Shown here: in pieces, positions 1-6,652 of the stretch
How the letters are laid out: each line of letters begins with the position of its first letter
Position numbering within the stretch: position 1 is the first letter of the stretch
Assembly: GCA_003133325.1 (NCBI GenBank)
Contig: PKXA01000022.1
Span: forward strand, 1-64,000
DNA from: Acidimicrobiaceae bacterium
GTDB lineage: Bacteria; Actinomycetota; Acidimicrobiia; Acidimicrobiales; RAAP-2
DNA length: 64,000 bases
Reading direction: 5' to 3'
Translations under genes and position numbers: made by a program
The notes under the pieces: model-generated
The model's input: the letters and a program-made list of their open reading frames with translations, nothing else
What the model was told of the DNA's origin: nothing
Databases searched by the model: none

Positions 1-683
1 GATGCCATCCGGAAATTCGATCAACAATGGGAACGCAAGCCTGGCCGTCCTCCCAATCGCACGCGGAGCGCTGCCTGAGACAACTGCACTCATAGGAGTC
101 TCGCCAAACGTAGGTGGCCACATCACCGATGGCGACAGCGCTTTGACCTCAAACTTCCCTTTCCGAAGCCATTGCGGACTGATCATTGGCACGGTCATGC
201 GACGTTCCGCAGCTCTGACCAGCCACTTTCCATCACAACAAGGCGTGGACCTGAAGTGCGTCGGAGGACCGACTGGCAACTTAGGTCCACGCCCTGTAAT
301 CCGGCTCTTCGCGTTGAACTGGGGAATATGACGTAACGAGGTATCCGCGAACGCGGCCAGGGGCCGTCCCGTCATCGTTGTGGTTGCTTGAGGACTCCAA
401 CGAGGAGGACGATGCCGCGTGCCTAACCGACGTCACCCGAGCGAGCAGTTCGTGCAACACAGGGTTCATCGGCGCCATAACGGGCAACACGGGGTAGCCA
501 ACAAGTCTTCGGGGGTACCGGCTGTGGGCGTTCTCGGTTCAGCGAGTCCAGGGCGTTGGAAATGGGGTGCGGTATGCTTCGACTCCCCTCCGATTGGGCC
601 AGCTAGGTCGTGAACTTACTATTTGAACTTACTGACCAAATCGGATCGCAGTAGACAGGGCAGAAAGTGGCTCTGAACAGGAA
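1..683. other. Gene-poor stretch before the tRNA
   Basis: I see no reading frame here with recognisable family features. The listed ORFs (109 aa on +, 69 aa on -, 64 aa on +) are low-complexity and lack a convincing ribosome binding site. The only clear structure is the stem-loop at 242-293. The stretch could be decayed mobile DNA next to the tRNA gene, but I recognise no transposase or integrase motif, so its nature is unknown. Confidence 0.5.
242..293. repeat. Extended stem-loop in non-coding DNA
   Basis: GGCGTGGACCT at 242-252 is the exact reverse complement of AGGTCCACGCC at 283-293. Inside it AAGT (254-257) pairs with ACTT (279-282) after a one-base bulge, and GTCGG (260-264) pairs with CCGAC (269-273) around an AGGA loop. 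The result is about 20 paired positions in 52 nt. There is no T-tract on either side. It may be a terminator of an upstream gene outside the window, a structured RNA, or the end of a small element. Confidence 0.6.
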
Positions 684-761
684 CGGGCTGTGGCGCAGCT
701 TGGTTAGCGCGCTTGACTGGGGGTCAAGAGGTCCCGGGTTCAAATCCCGGCAGCCCGACCA
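684..761 (+). tRNA. tRNA-Pro (anticodon GGG)
   Basis: A complete cloverleaf can be drawn: acceptor CGGGCTG pairs with CAGCCCG. The D arm contains GGCGCAGCTTGGTTAGCGC. The anticodon stem CTTGA/TCAAG holds loop CTGGGGG, giving anticodon GGG. The T arm reads TCCCGGGTTCAAATCCCGG. Discriminator A and an encoded CCA end the gene. A strong hairpin follows within three bases. Confidence 0.96.
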
Positions 762-763
762 GA

Positions 764-794
764 GAAGGCCCCAGGTCGCTCACCTGGGGCCTTC
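764..794 (+). terminator. Hairpin terminator after tRNA-Pro
   Basis: GAAGGCCCCAGGT (764-776) is perfectly complementary to ACCTGGGGCCTTC (782-794) around a CGCTC loop, a 13-bp stem. No T-run follows, as is common for terminators in high-GC actinobacteria. Its position directly after the tRNA 3' end supports a role in tRNA transcription termination. Confidence 0.75.
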
Positions 795-929
795 ATCGGG
801 GGTCGTGCGACCCGCTCATTCGGCCCACAGACTGCGAGATGCAACCAGTGGGCACATCAGCGGCCATTTCCAACCATCCGCCGCACCTGCACTCGCGTTG
901 CCTACCGGCCATTCGCATAGGGTCACCCC

Positions 930-1448
930 ATGCCCATCTACCAATTAGGCGATCTCATCCCGACCATCGACCCTGAGGCGTATGTGCATCCCGACGCCGT
1001 CATTATCGGGGATGTCACCCTCGGCCCCGAGACGACAGTCTGGCCGTGTGCCGTACTCCGAGGGGACTTCGGGACAATTGCCGTGGGAGCCCGCACTTCC
1101 ATTCAGGACGGAACCGTGATCCATGCCGGACCCGAGTTCCCCACCATGGTGGGCAACGGCTGCGTTATCGGTCATCTGGCCCACCTCGAAGGCTGCACCC
1201 TCGAAGACGATTGCCTGGTTGGTTCAGGCTCGGTGGTACTCCACCATGCAGTCATCGAGTCCGGTGCCACCGTGGGAGCCAACGCCGTCGTTCCCAACCG
1301 GATGGTGGTTCCCGCCGAATCACTGGCGATAGGGGTCCCTGCTGTCATCAAACCCGGAAAATCGAGTCTGAGGCTGATTCAGCTCTCCTCCGCCGAGTAC
1401 GTGAAGAATGGCCAACACTACAAAAAGGAACTGACCCGCATCGACTGA
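930..1448 (+). CDS. Gamma-class carbonic anhydrase-like protein
   Basis: A 172-aa left-handed beta-helix (hexapeptide repeat) protein of the gamma-carbonic anhydrase/YrdA/PaaY family. The family signature RGDFGTIAVG...TSIQDG is present. The three expected zinc-ligand histidines sit in TVIHAG and IGHLAHLEGC. Family members are cytosolic trimers that bind a metal between subunits; some hydrate CO2 while others have acyl-transferase-like or unknown roles, so the activity cannot be fixed from sequence. The length is normal for the family. It stands alone on + between the tRNA and the CorA-like gene, 70 bp before the latter. No promoter was assigned. Confidence 0.85.
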   Translation: MPIYQLGDLIPTIDPEAYVHPDAVIIGDVTLGPETTVWPCAVLRGDFGTIAVGARTSIQDGTVIHAGPEFPTMVGNGCVIGHLAHLEGCTLEDDCLVGSGSVVLHHAVIESGATVGANAVVPNRMVVPAESLAIGVPAVIKPGKSSLRLIQLSSAEYVKNGQHYKKELTRID

Positions 1449-1518
1449 CTGACCATTTCGCTGAGGCTCCAAAAGAGCCATCCCCACCCAGGGTGGCAAG
1501 AGGCGACAGAATCGATCA

Positions 1519-2493
1519 ATGCAGGGAACCCTCACTCGTGACGGCACAACAGTCACAGCAACCCGGAACCTCATCGACCAGAGCCTCTCCTCGGGGACGT
1601 TCTTCTGGCTCGATCTCGACGGTGTCGACAGTGAGGCCCACGATGTCCTCCTCACTACGTTTCACGTCCACCATTTGGCGGTGGACGATGCTCAGAACTT
1701 CGGCCAGCGTCCGAAGATCGAGGACTACGACAACTTCACCTACCTGGTGGTCCACGGGGCAGGTCTCGATGGGAAAGGAACCCTTGAAGTTCATTTCATC
1801 ATCGCCGAACACTTTGTCATCACCGTTCACCGCGGCAGCTGCCCGGCCTTGGACAGCGTGCGTGCTCGGGCGGGGCGGCCCAGCGCCCCCAAACTCGTGG
1901 CGCCCCAGATCGCTTTGCTCTATCTGCTGATCGACCTCCTGGTGGATAGCTTCTTTCCATTCCTTGATGCGTTCGACAACCAGATCGATGAACTCGAGGA
2001 CGCTATTCTGGTGAATCCCACCAACCAGCAATTGGGGACGTTGTTCGACCTCAAACGCAACCTGATCTCGGTGCGGAAGGTGGTCACCCCCCAACGTGAC
2101 ATGTTCGCCGGCATCATCTCAGGAGTCACCCCTATTCCTGGTATGACTGACGAAGGTCAGCGGTACTTGCGCGACATCTACGACCACTTGATCCGGATCA
2201 GTGACCTGGTCGACAGTTACCGCGACCTGCTGAGCGGGGCTCTCGATACCCACCTGTCCACGGTGTCGAATCGCCTCAACGTGGTGATGAAGCAACTGAC
2301 GATCATTGCCACCATCTTCCTTCCCCTCACCTTCGTCACCGGATTCTTCGGCCAGAACTTCGCGTGGTTGGTTACCCGGATCAACACTGGATGGGCGTTC
2401 GTGATCTTTGCCATCGGTCTCGAAGTCGCCTGTGCCCTCGGACTGGCGGTCTATTTCCGCAAGAAGGGGTGGCTGGGCGCGGATTCTGGTTAG
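1519..2493 (+). CDS. CorA-like divalent cation transporter
   Basis: A 324-aa CorA-superfamily protein. It has an acidic alpha/beta cytoplasmic domain over roughly residues 1-180, a long coiled helix, and two C-terminal membrane helices ending in a basic tail. CorA proteins form pentameric Mg2+ or Co2+ channels in the inner membrane. The loop after the first membrane helix reads TGFFGQNFAW, so the usual GMN selectivity signature is GQN here; the substrate should therefore not be assumed to be Mg2+. The gene converges with the small S-x-x repeat protein gene, with only 18 bp between their stop codons. Confidence 0.85.
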   Translation: MQGTLTRDGTTVTATRNLIDQSLSSGTFFWLDLDGVDSEAHDVLLTTFHVHHLAVDDAQNFGQRPKIEDYDNFTYLVVHGAGLDGKGTLEVHFIIAEHFVITVHRGSCPALDSVRARAGRPSAPKLVAPQIALLYLLIDLLVDSFFPFLDAFDNQIDELEDAILVNPTNQQLGTLFDLKRNLISVRKVVTPQRDMFAGIISGVTPIPGMTDEGQRYLRDIYDHLIRISDLVDSYRDLLSGALDTHLSTVSNRLNVVMKQLTIIATIFLPLTFVTGFFGQNFAWLVTRINTGWAFVIFAIGLEVACALGLAVYFRKKGWLGADSG

Positions 2494-2511
2494 TCCGATT
2501 AGGTGGTTCTG

Positions 2512-2775
2512 CTACTTCGGACCATCTCTGAGCACGCCCCTCCATGATCGCCACGACATGACGGAGAGGACCGAGAACGCGGAGAGCAGTGAGGCCGCTC
2601 CCAGGAATGAACCCACCGACGCCACTGATACCGCCGACCCCACCGATCCGATGGAGAGGATCGACCCCACCGATCCGATGGAGAGGATCGACCCTTTCGA
2701 GTTGATGGAAAGGATCGAATCCGTTGAGTTCACCGACCAGAGAGCGTTGCCCACCGAGTGTTTCGAGCTCGACAT
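2512..2775 (-). CDS. Small nine-residue-repeat (S-x-x) protein
   Basis: An 87-aa protein of unknown function. I chose the start at 2775 because GGAG lies four bases before the ATG; the longer 143-aa ORF would read into an unrelated N-terminus. After a short polar head come nonapeptide repeats of the type SILSIGSVG, followed by degenerate copies (SAVSVASVG, SFLGAASLL, SAFSVLSVM), and a basic/aromatic tail SWRSWRG. Serine recurs every third residue. Similar short serine/glycine/isoleucine repeat proteins are, from memory, a recurrent hypothetical family in actinobacteria. It is the last gene of the minus-strand operon, 44 bp after the lipoprotein gene. The opposite strand also has an acidic ORF here, which I treat as a shadow. 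Confidence 0.6.
   Translation of the reverse strand: MSSSKHSVGNALWSVNSTDSILSINSKGSILSIGSVGSILSIGSVGSAVSVASVGSFLGAASLLSAFSVLSVMSWRSWRGVLRDGPK
2636..2716. repeat. 27-bp tandem repeat inside the S-x-x gene
   Basis: Two identical 27-bp units (2636-2662 and 2663-2689, beginning GACCCCACCGATCCG) are followed by a degenerate third unit (2690-2716). The unit equals nine codons, which explains the nonapeptide repeat of the encoded protein and suggests growth by in-frame duplication. Confidence 0.9.
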
Positions 2776-2819
2776 GGCTCCAGTATGCCCGTCGCGGTCC
2801 GGACTCACATGCGGAGCCG

Positions 2820-3347
2820 CTATGGGGTTCGAACGGCCGATCCGGCAGCATTGACGACATACCAACGCCCGCCGAGATTGGTAAGGGCCTGGCCGGTGGC
2901 CTGGCCCGGGGCAGTGTCTTGCGGCCAGGTGTAAAGAGGCCAACCGTTATAGGTGATCTGGGTCGTCCCATCGGCCCGAGGCGAAGTACCGAGCAGCGCT
3001 GGCTTGATGCCTGGTCCGGCGATGGGTGTTCCCGTACCCGGTTGCAGTACGAGAGGTGGCCACTGCACCGCGCAGAGACTCACGCACGTTGACGGGGCTC
3101 CCTGGTGATCAGCGGCGAACAGATAGACGGTCAACCCCCTCCCATCCACCAACACCCCACCGAGCCCCGACACCGTTCCGATCTTCACTTCGTCGGCCGG
3201 GCCATTCTCGAAATTCGGCGTCGAGCCGCCGTAGGGGGCGCGCACGGCAACCCCCGGGGCAGTACTGCAGCCACCGAGAAGGCATACGACCAACAGGAGA
3301 CCACTGGCAATGCCGCGCCGAGGCAACGAAACGGAGCGCACGTTCAT
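2820..3347 (-). CDS. Secreted-repeat (Lipoprotein_15-like) lipoprotein
   Basis: A 175-aa exported lipoprotein. The start at 3347 gives a basic N-terminus, a hydrophobic stretch and lipobox LGGC with the lipidated cysteine near residue 27. The mature part carries two copies of the 'secreted repeat of unknown function' (PF03640 type): LTVYLFAADHQG...CAVQWPPL and WPLYTWPQDTAPGQATGQ. The repeats hold a CVSLCAVQWPP cysteine pair. The function of this family is not established; members are cell-surface and often lie near redox genes. Its ATG overlaps the stop of the DUF2889 gene (ATGA), so it is probably translated with it. Confidence 0.85.
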   Translation of the reverse strand: MNVRSVSLPRRGIASGLLLVVCLLGGCSTAPGVAVRAPYGGSTPNFENGPADEVKIGTVSGLGGVLVDGRGLTVYLFAADHQGAPSTCVSLCAVQWPPLVLQPGTGTPIAGPGIKPALLGTSPRADGTTQITYNGWPLYTWPQDTAPGQATGQALTNLGGRWYVVNAAGSAVRTP

Positions 3348-3958
3348 CGGGTGGTCGGATCGTGGTGAGCCGCTTCGATTGCCTCGAGCGTAGGGCTCGG
3401 ATAGGCGCCGCGACCCGGCCGCCACCCGGCCGCCAGCTTCTGTTCGGCAACTCCACCTTCGGCCCAGATATGGCAGGTATTTCGGACCCAAGGGCTATGC
3501 GTTCCGGTAATCAGGTCTTCCGATTTCCCACGAGCGACCGCCAGTGCCCGCTTCGACGTCACCGCCTGGATGACAACCGGACCCAACGATCTGGCGAGGT
3601 GCTCAAGGTGAGAGCACCCTTGTGGCCCTCCGAACAGGTTCTGCACTTGGCGGGTGAAACCCCGTCCGACCTGCAATCCCGCCAAGCCTCTGAAGGCAAA
3701 GAGGATCCATGGGCATTCGGCGTGGGGAAACACGTGCATCAACGCGTCGGACTCGACGATGATCAGGTCGTCGACTCGAACGGTGACCCGAAGCTCCATG
3801 TCATGGACATGCTGGACAGCGGTGCCGTCGGCGGCCCACGGGCGGGTGTCACGCAGACGCCCGACGATGGTCAGGTCATCTTCGCCGTCAAACGCTTGAT
3901 ACTCGATGGTCCGCACGTGGAGTGGAACGGGAGGACTCTCCGAGGGACTGCCGTTCAT
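3344..3958 (-). CDS. DUF2889 family protein
   Basis: A 204-aa protein matching the DUF2889 pattern: an N-terminal RTIEYQAFDGED, a central HDMELRVTVRVDDL and C-terminal-half motifs PHAECPWI and FGGPQGCSHLEHLA. The family function is unknown; conserved cysteines and histidines in ECPW and GCSHL hint at metal or cofactor binding, which is inference. I prefer the start at 3958 rather than 3994, because its ATG overlaps the MhuD-like stop codon (ATGA), and the downstream junction has the same arrangement. No signal peptide or membrane segment is visible, so it is probably cytosolic. Confidence 0.8.
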   Translation of the reverse strand: MNGSPSESPPVPLHVRTIEYQAFDGEDDLTIVGRLRDTRPWAADGTAVQHVHDMELRVTVRVDDLIIVESDALMHVFPHAECPWILFAFRGLAGLQVGRGFTRQVQNLFGGPQGCSHLEHLARSLGPVVIQAVTSKRALAVARGKSEDLITGTHSPWVRNTCHIWAEGGVAEQKLAAGWRPGRGAYPSPTLEAIEAAHHDPTTR

Positions 3959-4332
3959 TTGGGTGAAGGGAGGTCGACGATGACGTACGACCACAGTTCG
4001 CTGTGGACACCGACCGGCGGGGGAGAGTCTGTCCTGGGAGCCTGGGGTCGATCGGTGTCAGCGTGTTCTTGTGGATTCGCATCTTCACGTTCAGATTGAC
4101 CGCGGTGCCCATGAGCAAATGCGGGGGACGAAACCCACGCGTTGAACGAATCCTCGTCCCTCCACCTGGTGACGACCAGCCACGTGCTTCGGTCGTCGTT
4201 CGGCTGCATGAGCTCAAACCCCTCGAAGCCATCCGCGTCGTCGACCGCGCCGGCCCGGCTGGCAAACCTCCGGCCCAGTTCGTCACCCGATCCCTCGCGT
4301 ACGGTAATGGCGTTGATCTTCACGACTGTCAT
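3955..4332 (-). CDS. mhuD: MhuD-like haem-degrading monooxygenase
   Basis: A 125-aa ABM-fold (ferredoxin-like) protein whose first 80 residues closely follow mycobacterial MhuD. It starts MTVVKINAI, with the catalytic Asn at position 7. Next come GFEGFELMQP, the DSFNAW tryptophan region and AHGHRG, with the haem-ligand histidine in the expected place. MhuD cleaves haem and releases iron without free CO. The protein departs from MhuD in a proline- and acid-rich insertion of about 35 residues before the final strand LWSYVIVDLP. It is the first gene of the four-gene minus operon and diverges from ftsR across a region with two inverted repeats. Haem use is inferred from family membership. Confidence 0.75.
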   Translation of the reverse strand: MTVVKINAITVREGSGDELGRRFASRAGAVDDADGFEGFELMQPNDDRSTWLVVTRWRDEDSFNAWVSSPAFAHGHRGQSEREDANPQEHADTDRPQAPRTDSPPPVGVHSELWSYVIVDLPSPK

Positions 4333-4433
4333 GACTTGATCATTGCTTCCCCGGCGGGCGGGTCCAAATCCACGGGCCAGGGTTCCGCGCGCCGCCGATG
4401 TGCGGAGATTGTCGATCCTGGTCCCTCTGTGGT

Positions 4434-4459
4434 CACACCGGCGTAATTACGCCGGTGTG
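4434..4459. promoter_or_regulatory. Perfect 26-bp palindrome (candidate operator)
   Basis: The half-site CACACCGGCGTAA is followed directly by its exact reverse complement, with no spacer. It lies between the divergent mhuD-like and ftsR genes, about 100 bp from the first and 73 bp from the second. A spacerless palindrome without a T-run looks more like a dimeric regulator site than a terminator. The regulator is unknown. Confidence 0.65.
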
Positions 4460-4472
4460 GTATCCTCACCCC

Positions 4473-4509
4473 GAGGTTGACGGTGATCCGTCGGAATGAT
4501 GTCAACCTC
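4473..4509 (+). promoter_or_regulatory. 9-bp inverted repeat with 19-bp spacer before ftsR
   Basis: GAGGTTGAC (4473-4481) and GTCAACCTC (4501-4509) are exact reverse complements separated by 19 bp. MerR-family regulators typically bind inverted repeats in stretched promoters, so this may be an ftsR autoregulatory site. The 3' arm (CCTC, 4506-4509) can alternatively pair with GAGG at 4515-4518, next to the GGAGGT Shine-Dalgarno (4520-4525), so a leader-RNA role is also possible. Confidence 0.5.
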
Positions 4510-4531
4510 TTGTCGAGGTGGAGGTAACTTG

Positions 4532-5047
4532 ATGGTCCCGAGCAGCCGAGATGCCGTCCAAGGGGAGGGCTTCCGGGGTCCCCAGGTGTGTTCCCTGGTG
4601 GGAATCACCTATCGCCAACTCGACTACTGGGCCCGCACCGGCTTGTTGCGACCTTCGATCACCGATGCCAACGGGAGCGGCACACAACGTCGATATTCGT
4701 ACGGCGATGTCCTCGAGCTCAAAGTCATCAAGCGTCTCCTCGATGCCGGACTCAAACTGCAACAGGCCCGCCAAGCAGTGGAGTGCCTTCGAGAGGACCT
4801 GGGAGCGGACCTCACCTCGGCCCAGCTGGTGCTGGCCGGCTCCCGTTCCGTTCTGGCCCATTCCAACGGAGAGGTTGTCGACCTGCTCGCCGGAGGCCAA
4901 GGTGTGTTCAACATTCTTCCGCTTTCCGGGGTTGTGAAGGAACTCGAAGCTGCCATCGTTGAGATACAGATTCCGATACCGGCCCTCCGGTCGCCTCGTC
5001 ATCCGGCCGCCGTCTACATGGCATCGGCTGAGGCAGCCCAACGTTGA
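4532..5047 (+). CDS. ftsR: MerR-family regulator FtsR (Rv1828-like)
   Basis: A 171-aa MerR-type DNA-binding protein. The N-terminal winged helix is very close to actinobacterial FtsR/Rv1828: RGPQVCSLVGITYRQLDYWA, then RRYSYGDVLELKVIKRLLDAGL. A C-terminal effector-like domain contains EEVVDLL-type text (EVVDLLAGGQGVFNILPLSG). FtsR activates ftsZ in Corynebacterium and is commonly autoregulated. The start at 4532 has GGAGGT six bases upstream and beats the ATG at 4496. The gene heads a plus-strand run into the glycine-cleavage genes; an FtsR homologue near gcv genes is familiar in actinobacteria. Inverted repeats upstream suggest regulation. Confidence 0.88.
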   Translation: MVPSSRDAVQGEGFRGPQVCSLVGITYRQLDYWARTGLLRPSITDANGSGTQRRYSYGDVLELKVIKRLLDAGLKLQQARQAVECLREDLGADLTSAQLVLAGSRSVLAHSNGEVVDLLAGGQGVFNILPLSGVVKELEAAIVEIQIPIPALRSPRHPAAVYMASAEAAQR

Positions 5048-5442
5048 CCGTGGTGGCGTCGGGGTTGGAGTATCGGTCACCGATCGATCTGACCCGGTTC
5101 GCTCACGAATCCGAACGGCGGTTTGCCCGGGTCCTCGACTTCTACGACGTCCCGTGGGAGTACGAGCCGGTCGAGTTTTCTCTCCGGTGGGACGCTAACG
5201 GACGCACGGTCGCAGGTTTCCGTCCGGATTTCTGGCTCCCGGAACAGCGGTTGTTCGTGGAGGTGACCACGCTCAATCAGCGCCTTGTCACCAAAAAGAA
5301 CCGAAAGGTTCGGCGCATGGGCGAGCTCTACCCCGAGGTGCGGATCAAGATCCTCTACCAGCGCGACACACTGGCGTTGCTGGCCAAATATGGGCTGGCG
5401 GCAACCGACCCGGGGGATTGGGGCTCGGTTCGCTCAGCGTGA
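5044..5442 (+). CDS. Small PD-(D/E)XK-like protein of unknown function
   Basis: A 132-aa basic protein with a TTG start overlapping the ftsR stop codon. The layout resembles a minimal restriction-endonuclease-like fold: helix with Glu24 (HESERRFARVLDFY), then VPWEYEP, then the strand pair RPDFWLP with Asp62 and LFVEVTT with Glu73. The third catalytic position, usually Lys in (D/E)xK, is Thr75; lysines follow at 84-85 and 88. It could be a divergent nuclease, a migrated-lysine variant or an inactive binding protein. Nothing in it links obviously to glycine cleavage, though gcvT follows after 34 bp. Function not recognised. Confidence 0.6.
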   Translation: MTVVASGLEYRSPIDLTRFAHESERRFARVLDFYDVPWEYEPVEFSLRWDANGRTVAGFRPDFWLPEQRLFVEVTTLNQRLVTKKNRKVRRMGELYPEVRIKILYQRDTLALLAKYGLAATDPGDWGSVRSA

Positions 5443-5476
5443 CCGTACCGGTCGAGCCTGCCAGTAGCCTTTCGGC

Positions 5477-6604
5477 GTGAACGAGGCCTCGCCTGACTCC
5501 GGCAATTCCATCGCTGCTGAACCTGGGCACTCCTTGCGGCGTACGCCCCTGCTCAATGCCCACCGGGGACTGGGCGCCAAACTGGTGGGCTTCGGGGGCT
5601 GGGAGATGCCGCTGGCCTATCCGAGCGGAACGTTGGCCGAACACCGCGCATGTCGTACCGATGCAGTGGCGTTCGACGTAAGCCACTTGGGAACTGTCCG
5701 GGTCTCCGGCACCGGCGGGTTCGACCGCCTTCAGGCCGCACTGTCCAACGATCTCCGCCGAGTGGGTCCGGGTCGGGCCCAGTACACCCACCTTCTCTCC
5801 GAGGACGACGGCTCGGTGGTCGACGACATCATCGTGTGGTGGGTATCCGACGATGTCTTCGACGTGATGCCCAACGCCTCCAATACCGCCCGGGTCGTCG
5901 ACGCCATCGGCGGAGAGGACACTACCGAATCCCGTGCCATCATCGCCGTCCAGGGGCCGATGGCCCGGTCCCGATTGGAGACCATCGTCCCGGGCGCCGC
6001 CGCGGTTCCCCGTTTTGGGGTTGCCGGATTCGAATGGGAGGGCGTTCCGTGCCTGGTGGCCGGCACTGGGTACACCGGTGAGGACGGCGTCGAGTGCGCA
6101 GTGCCAGCAGACACCGCCGAGTCACTCTGGTCAGCGATTCTGGGCACCGGCGTGCATCCGGCTGGTCTCGGTGCTCGGGACACACTTCGCCTCGAGGCCG
6201 CCCTTCCCCTGCACGGTCACGAGCTGGGACCAGGGATCACCCCGCTGCAGGCTGGGCTCGGTTGGGTCATCGGTTGGGACAAGCCGGCGTTCCGCGGCCG
6301 GGATGCCCTGCTGGCCGAAAAGAAGGCGGGACCACGTCGGAGGTTGGTCGGATTGGCCACCGAGGGTCGCCAGCCTCCGAGGGAGGGATCTCCGGTGACA
6401 AAGGGCAACAATACTGTCGGGACCGTCACCAGCGGCAATTTCTCTCCCATGTTGGGGCATGGGATCGCCCTGGCTCTGGTGGACACCACCACCGAGGTCA
6501 GCCCGCAAACGACACTTACCATCGAGCAGCGCGGACGAGCCATGACAGCCACCGTGGTGAAGACGCCATTTGTCCGAGCCGGGCAATGGGCCACCGGCAA
6601 CTGA
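5477..6604 (+). CDS. gcvT: Aminomethyltransferase, glycine cleavage T protein
   Basis: A 375-aa GcvT homologue. T protein takes the aminomethyl group from lipoylated H protein and gives methylene-tetrahydrofolate and ammonia. Characteristic segments are RTPLLNAHRGLGAKLVGFGGW at the N-terminus, the FDVSHLG folate-site region, DDGSVVDDIIVW, GYTGEDGVE and the C-terminal GTVTSGNFSPMLG. The start is GTG at 5477; an ATG is not available in frame nearby. It is followed by gcvPA and gcvPB, but no gcvH or lipoyl-attachment gene lies in this window. Confidence 0.95.
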   Translation: MNEASPDSGNSIAAEPGHSLRRTPLLNAHRGLGAKLVGFGGWEMPLAYPSGTLAEHRACRTDAVAFDVSHLGTVRVSGTGGFDRLQAALSNDLRRVGPGRAQYTHLLSEDDGSVVDDIIVWWVSDDVFDVMPNASNTARVVDAIGGEDTTESRAIIAVQGPMARSRLETIVPGAAAVPRFGVAGFEWEGVPCLVAGTGYTGEDGVECAVPADTAESLWSAILGTGVHPAGLGARDTLRLEAALPLHGHELGPGITPLQAGLGWVIGWDKPAFRGRDALLAEKKAGPRRRLVGLATEGRQPPREGSPVTKGNNTVGTVTSGNFSPMLGHGIALALVDTTTEVSPQTTLTIEQRGRAMTATVVKTPFVRAGQWATGN

Positions 6605-6652
6605 ACCCATGACCGGATATCGACACACACCACCCAAGGAGCAGTGAAGAGC

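Noticed and set aside
684-794. Integration site at tRNA-Pro
   Set aside because: No duplicate of the tRNA 3' end and no integrase were seen in the window.
2408-2854. Plus-strand acidic ORF with MERIDPTDP repeats opposite the S-x-x gene
   Set aside because: It is the antisense reading of the 27-bp repeat; the minus frame has a better start and resembles a known kind of small protein, so I treat the plus frame as shadow. Not fully excluded.
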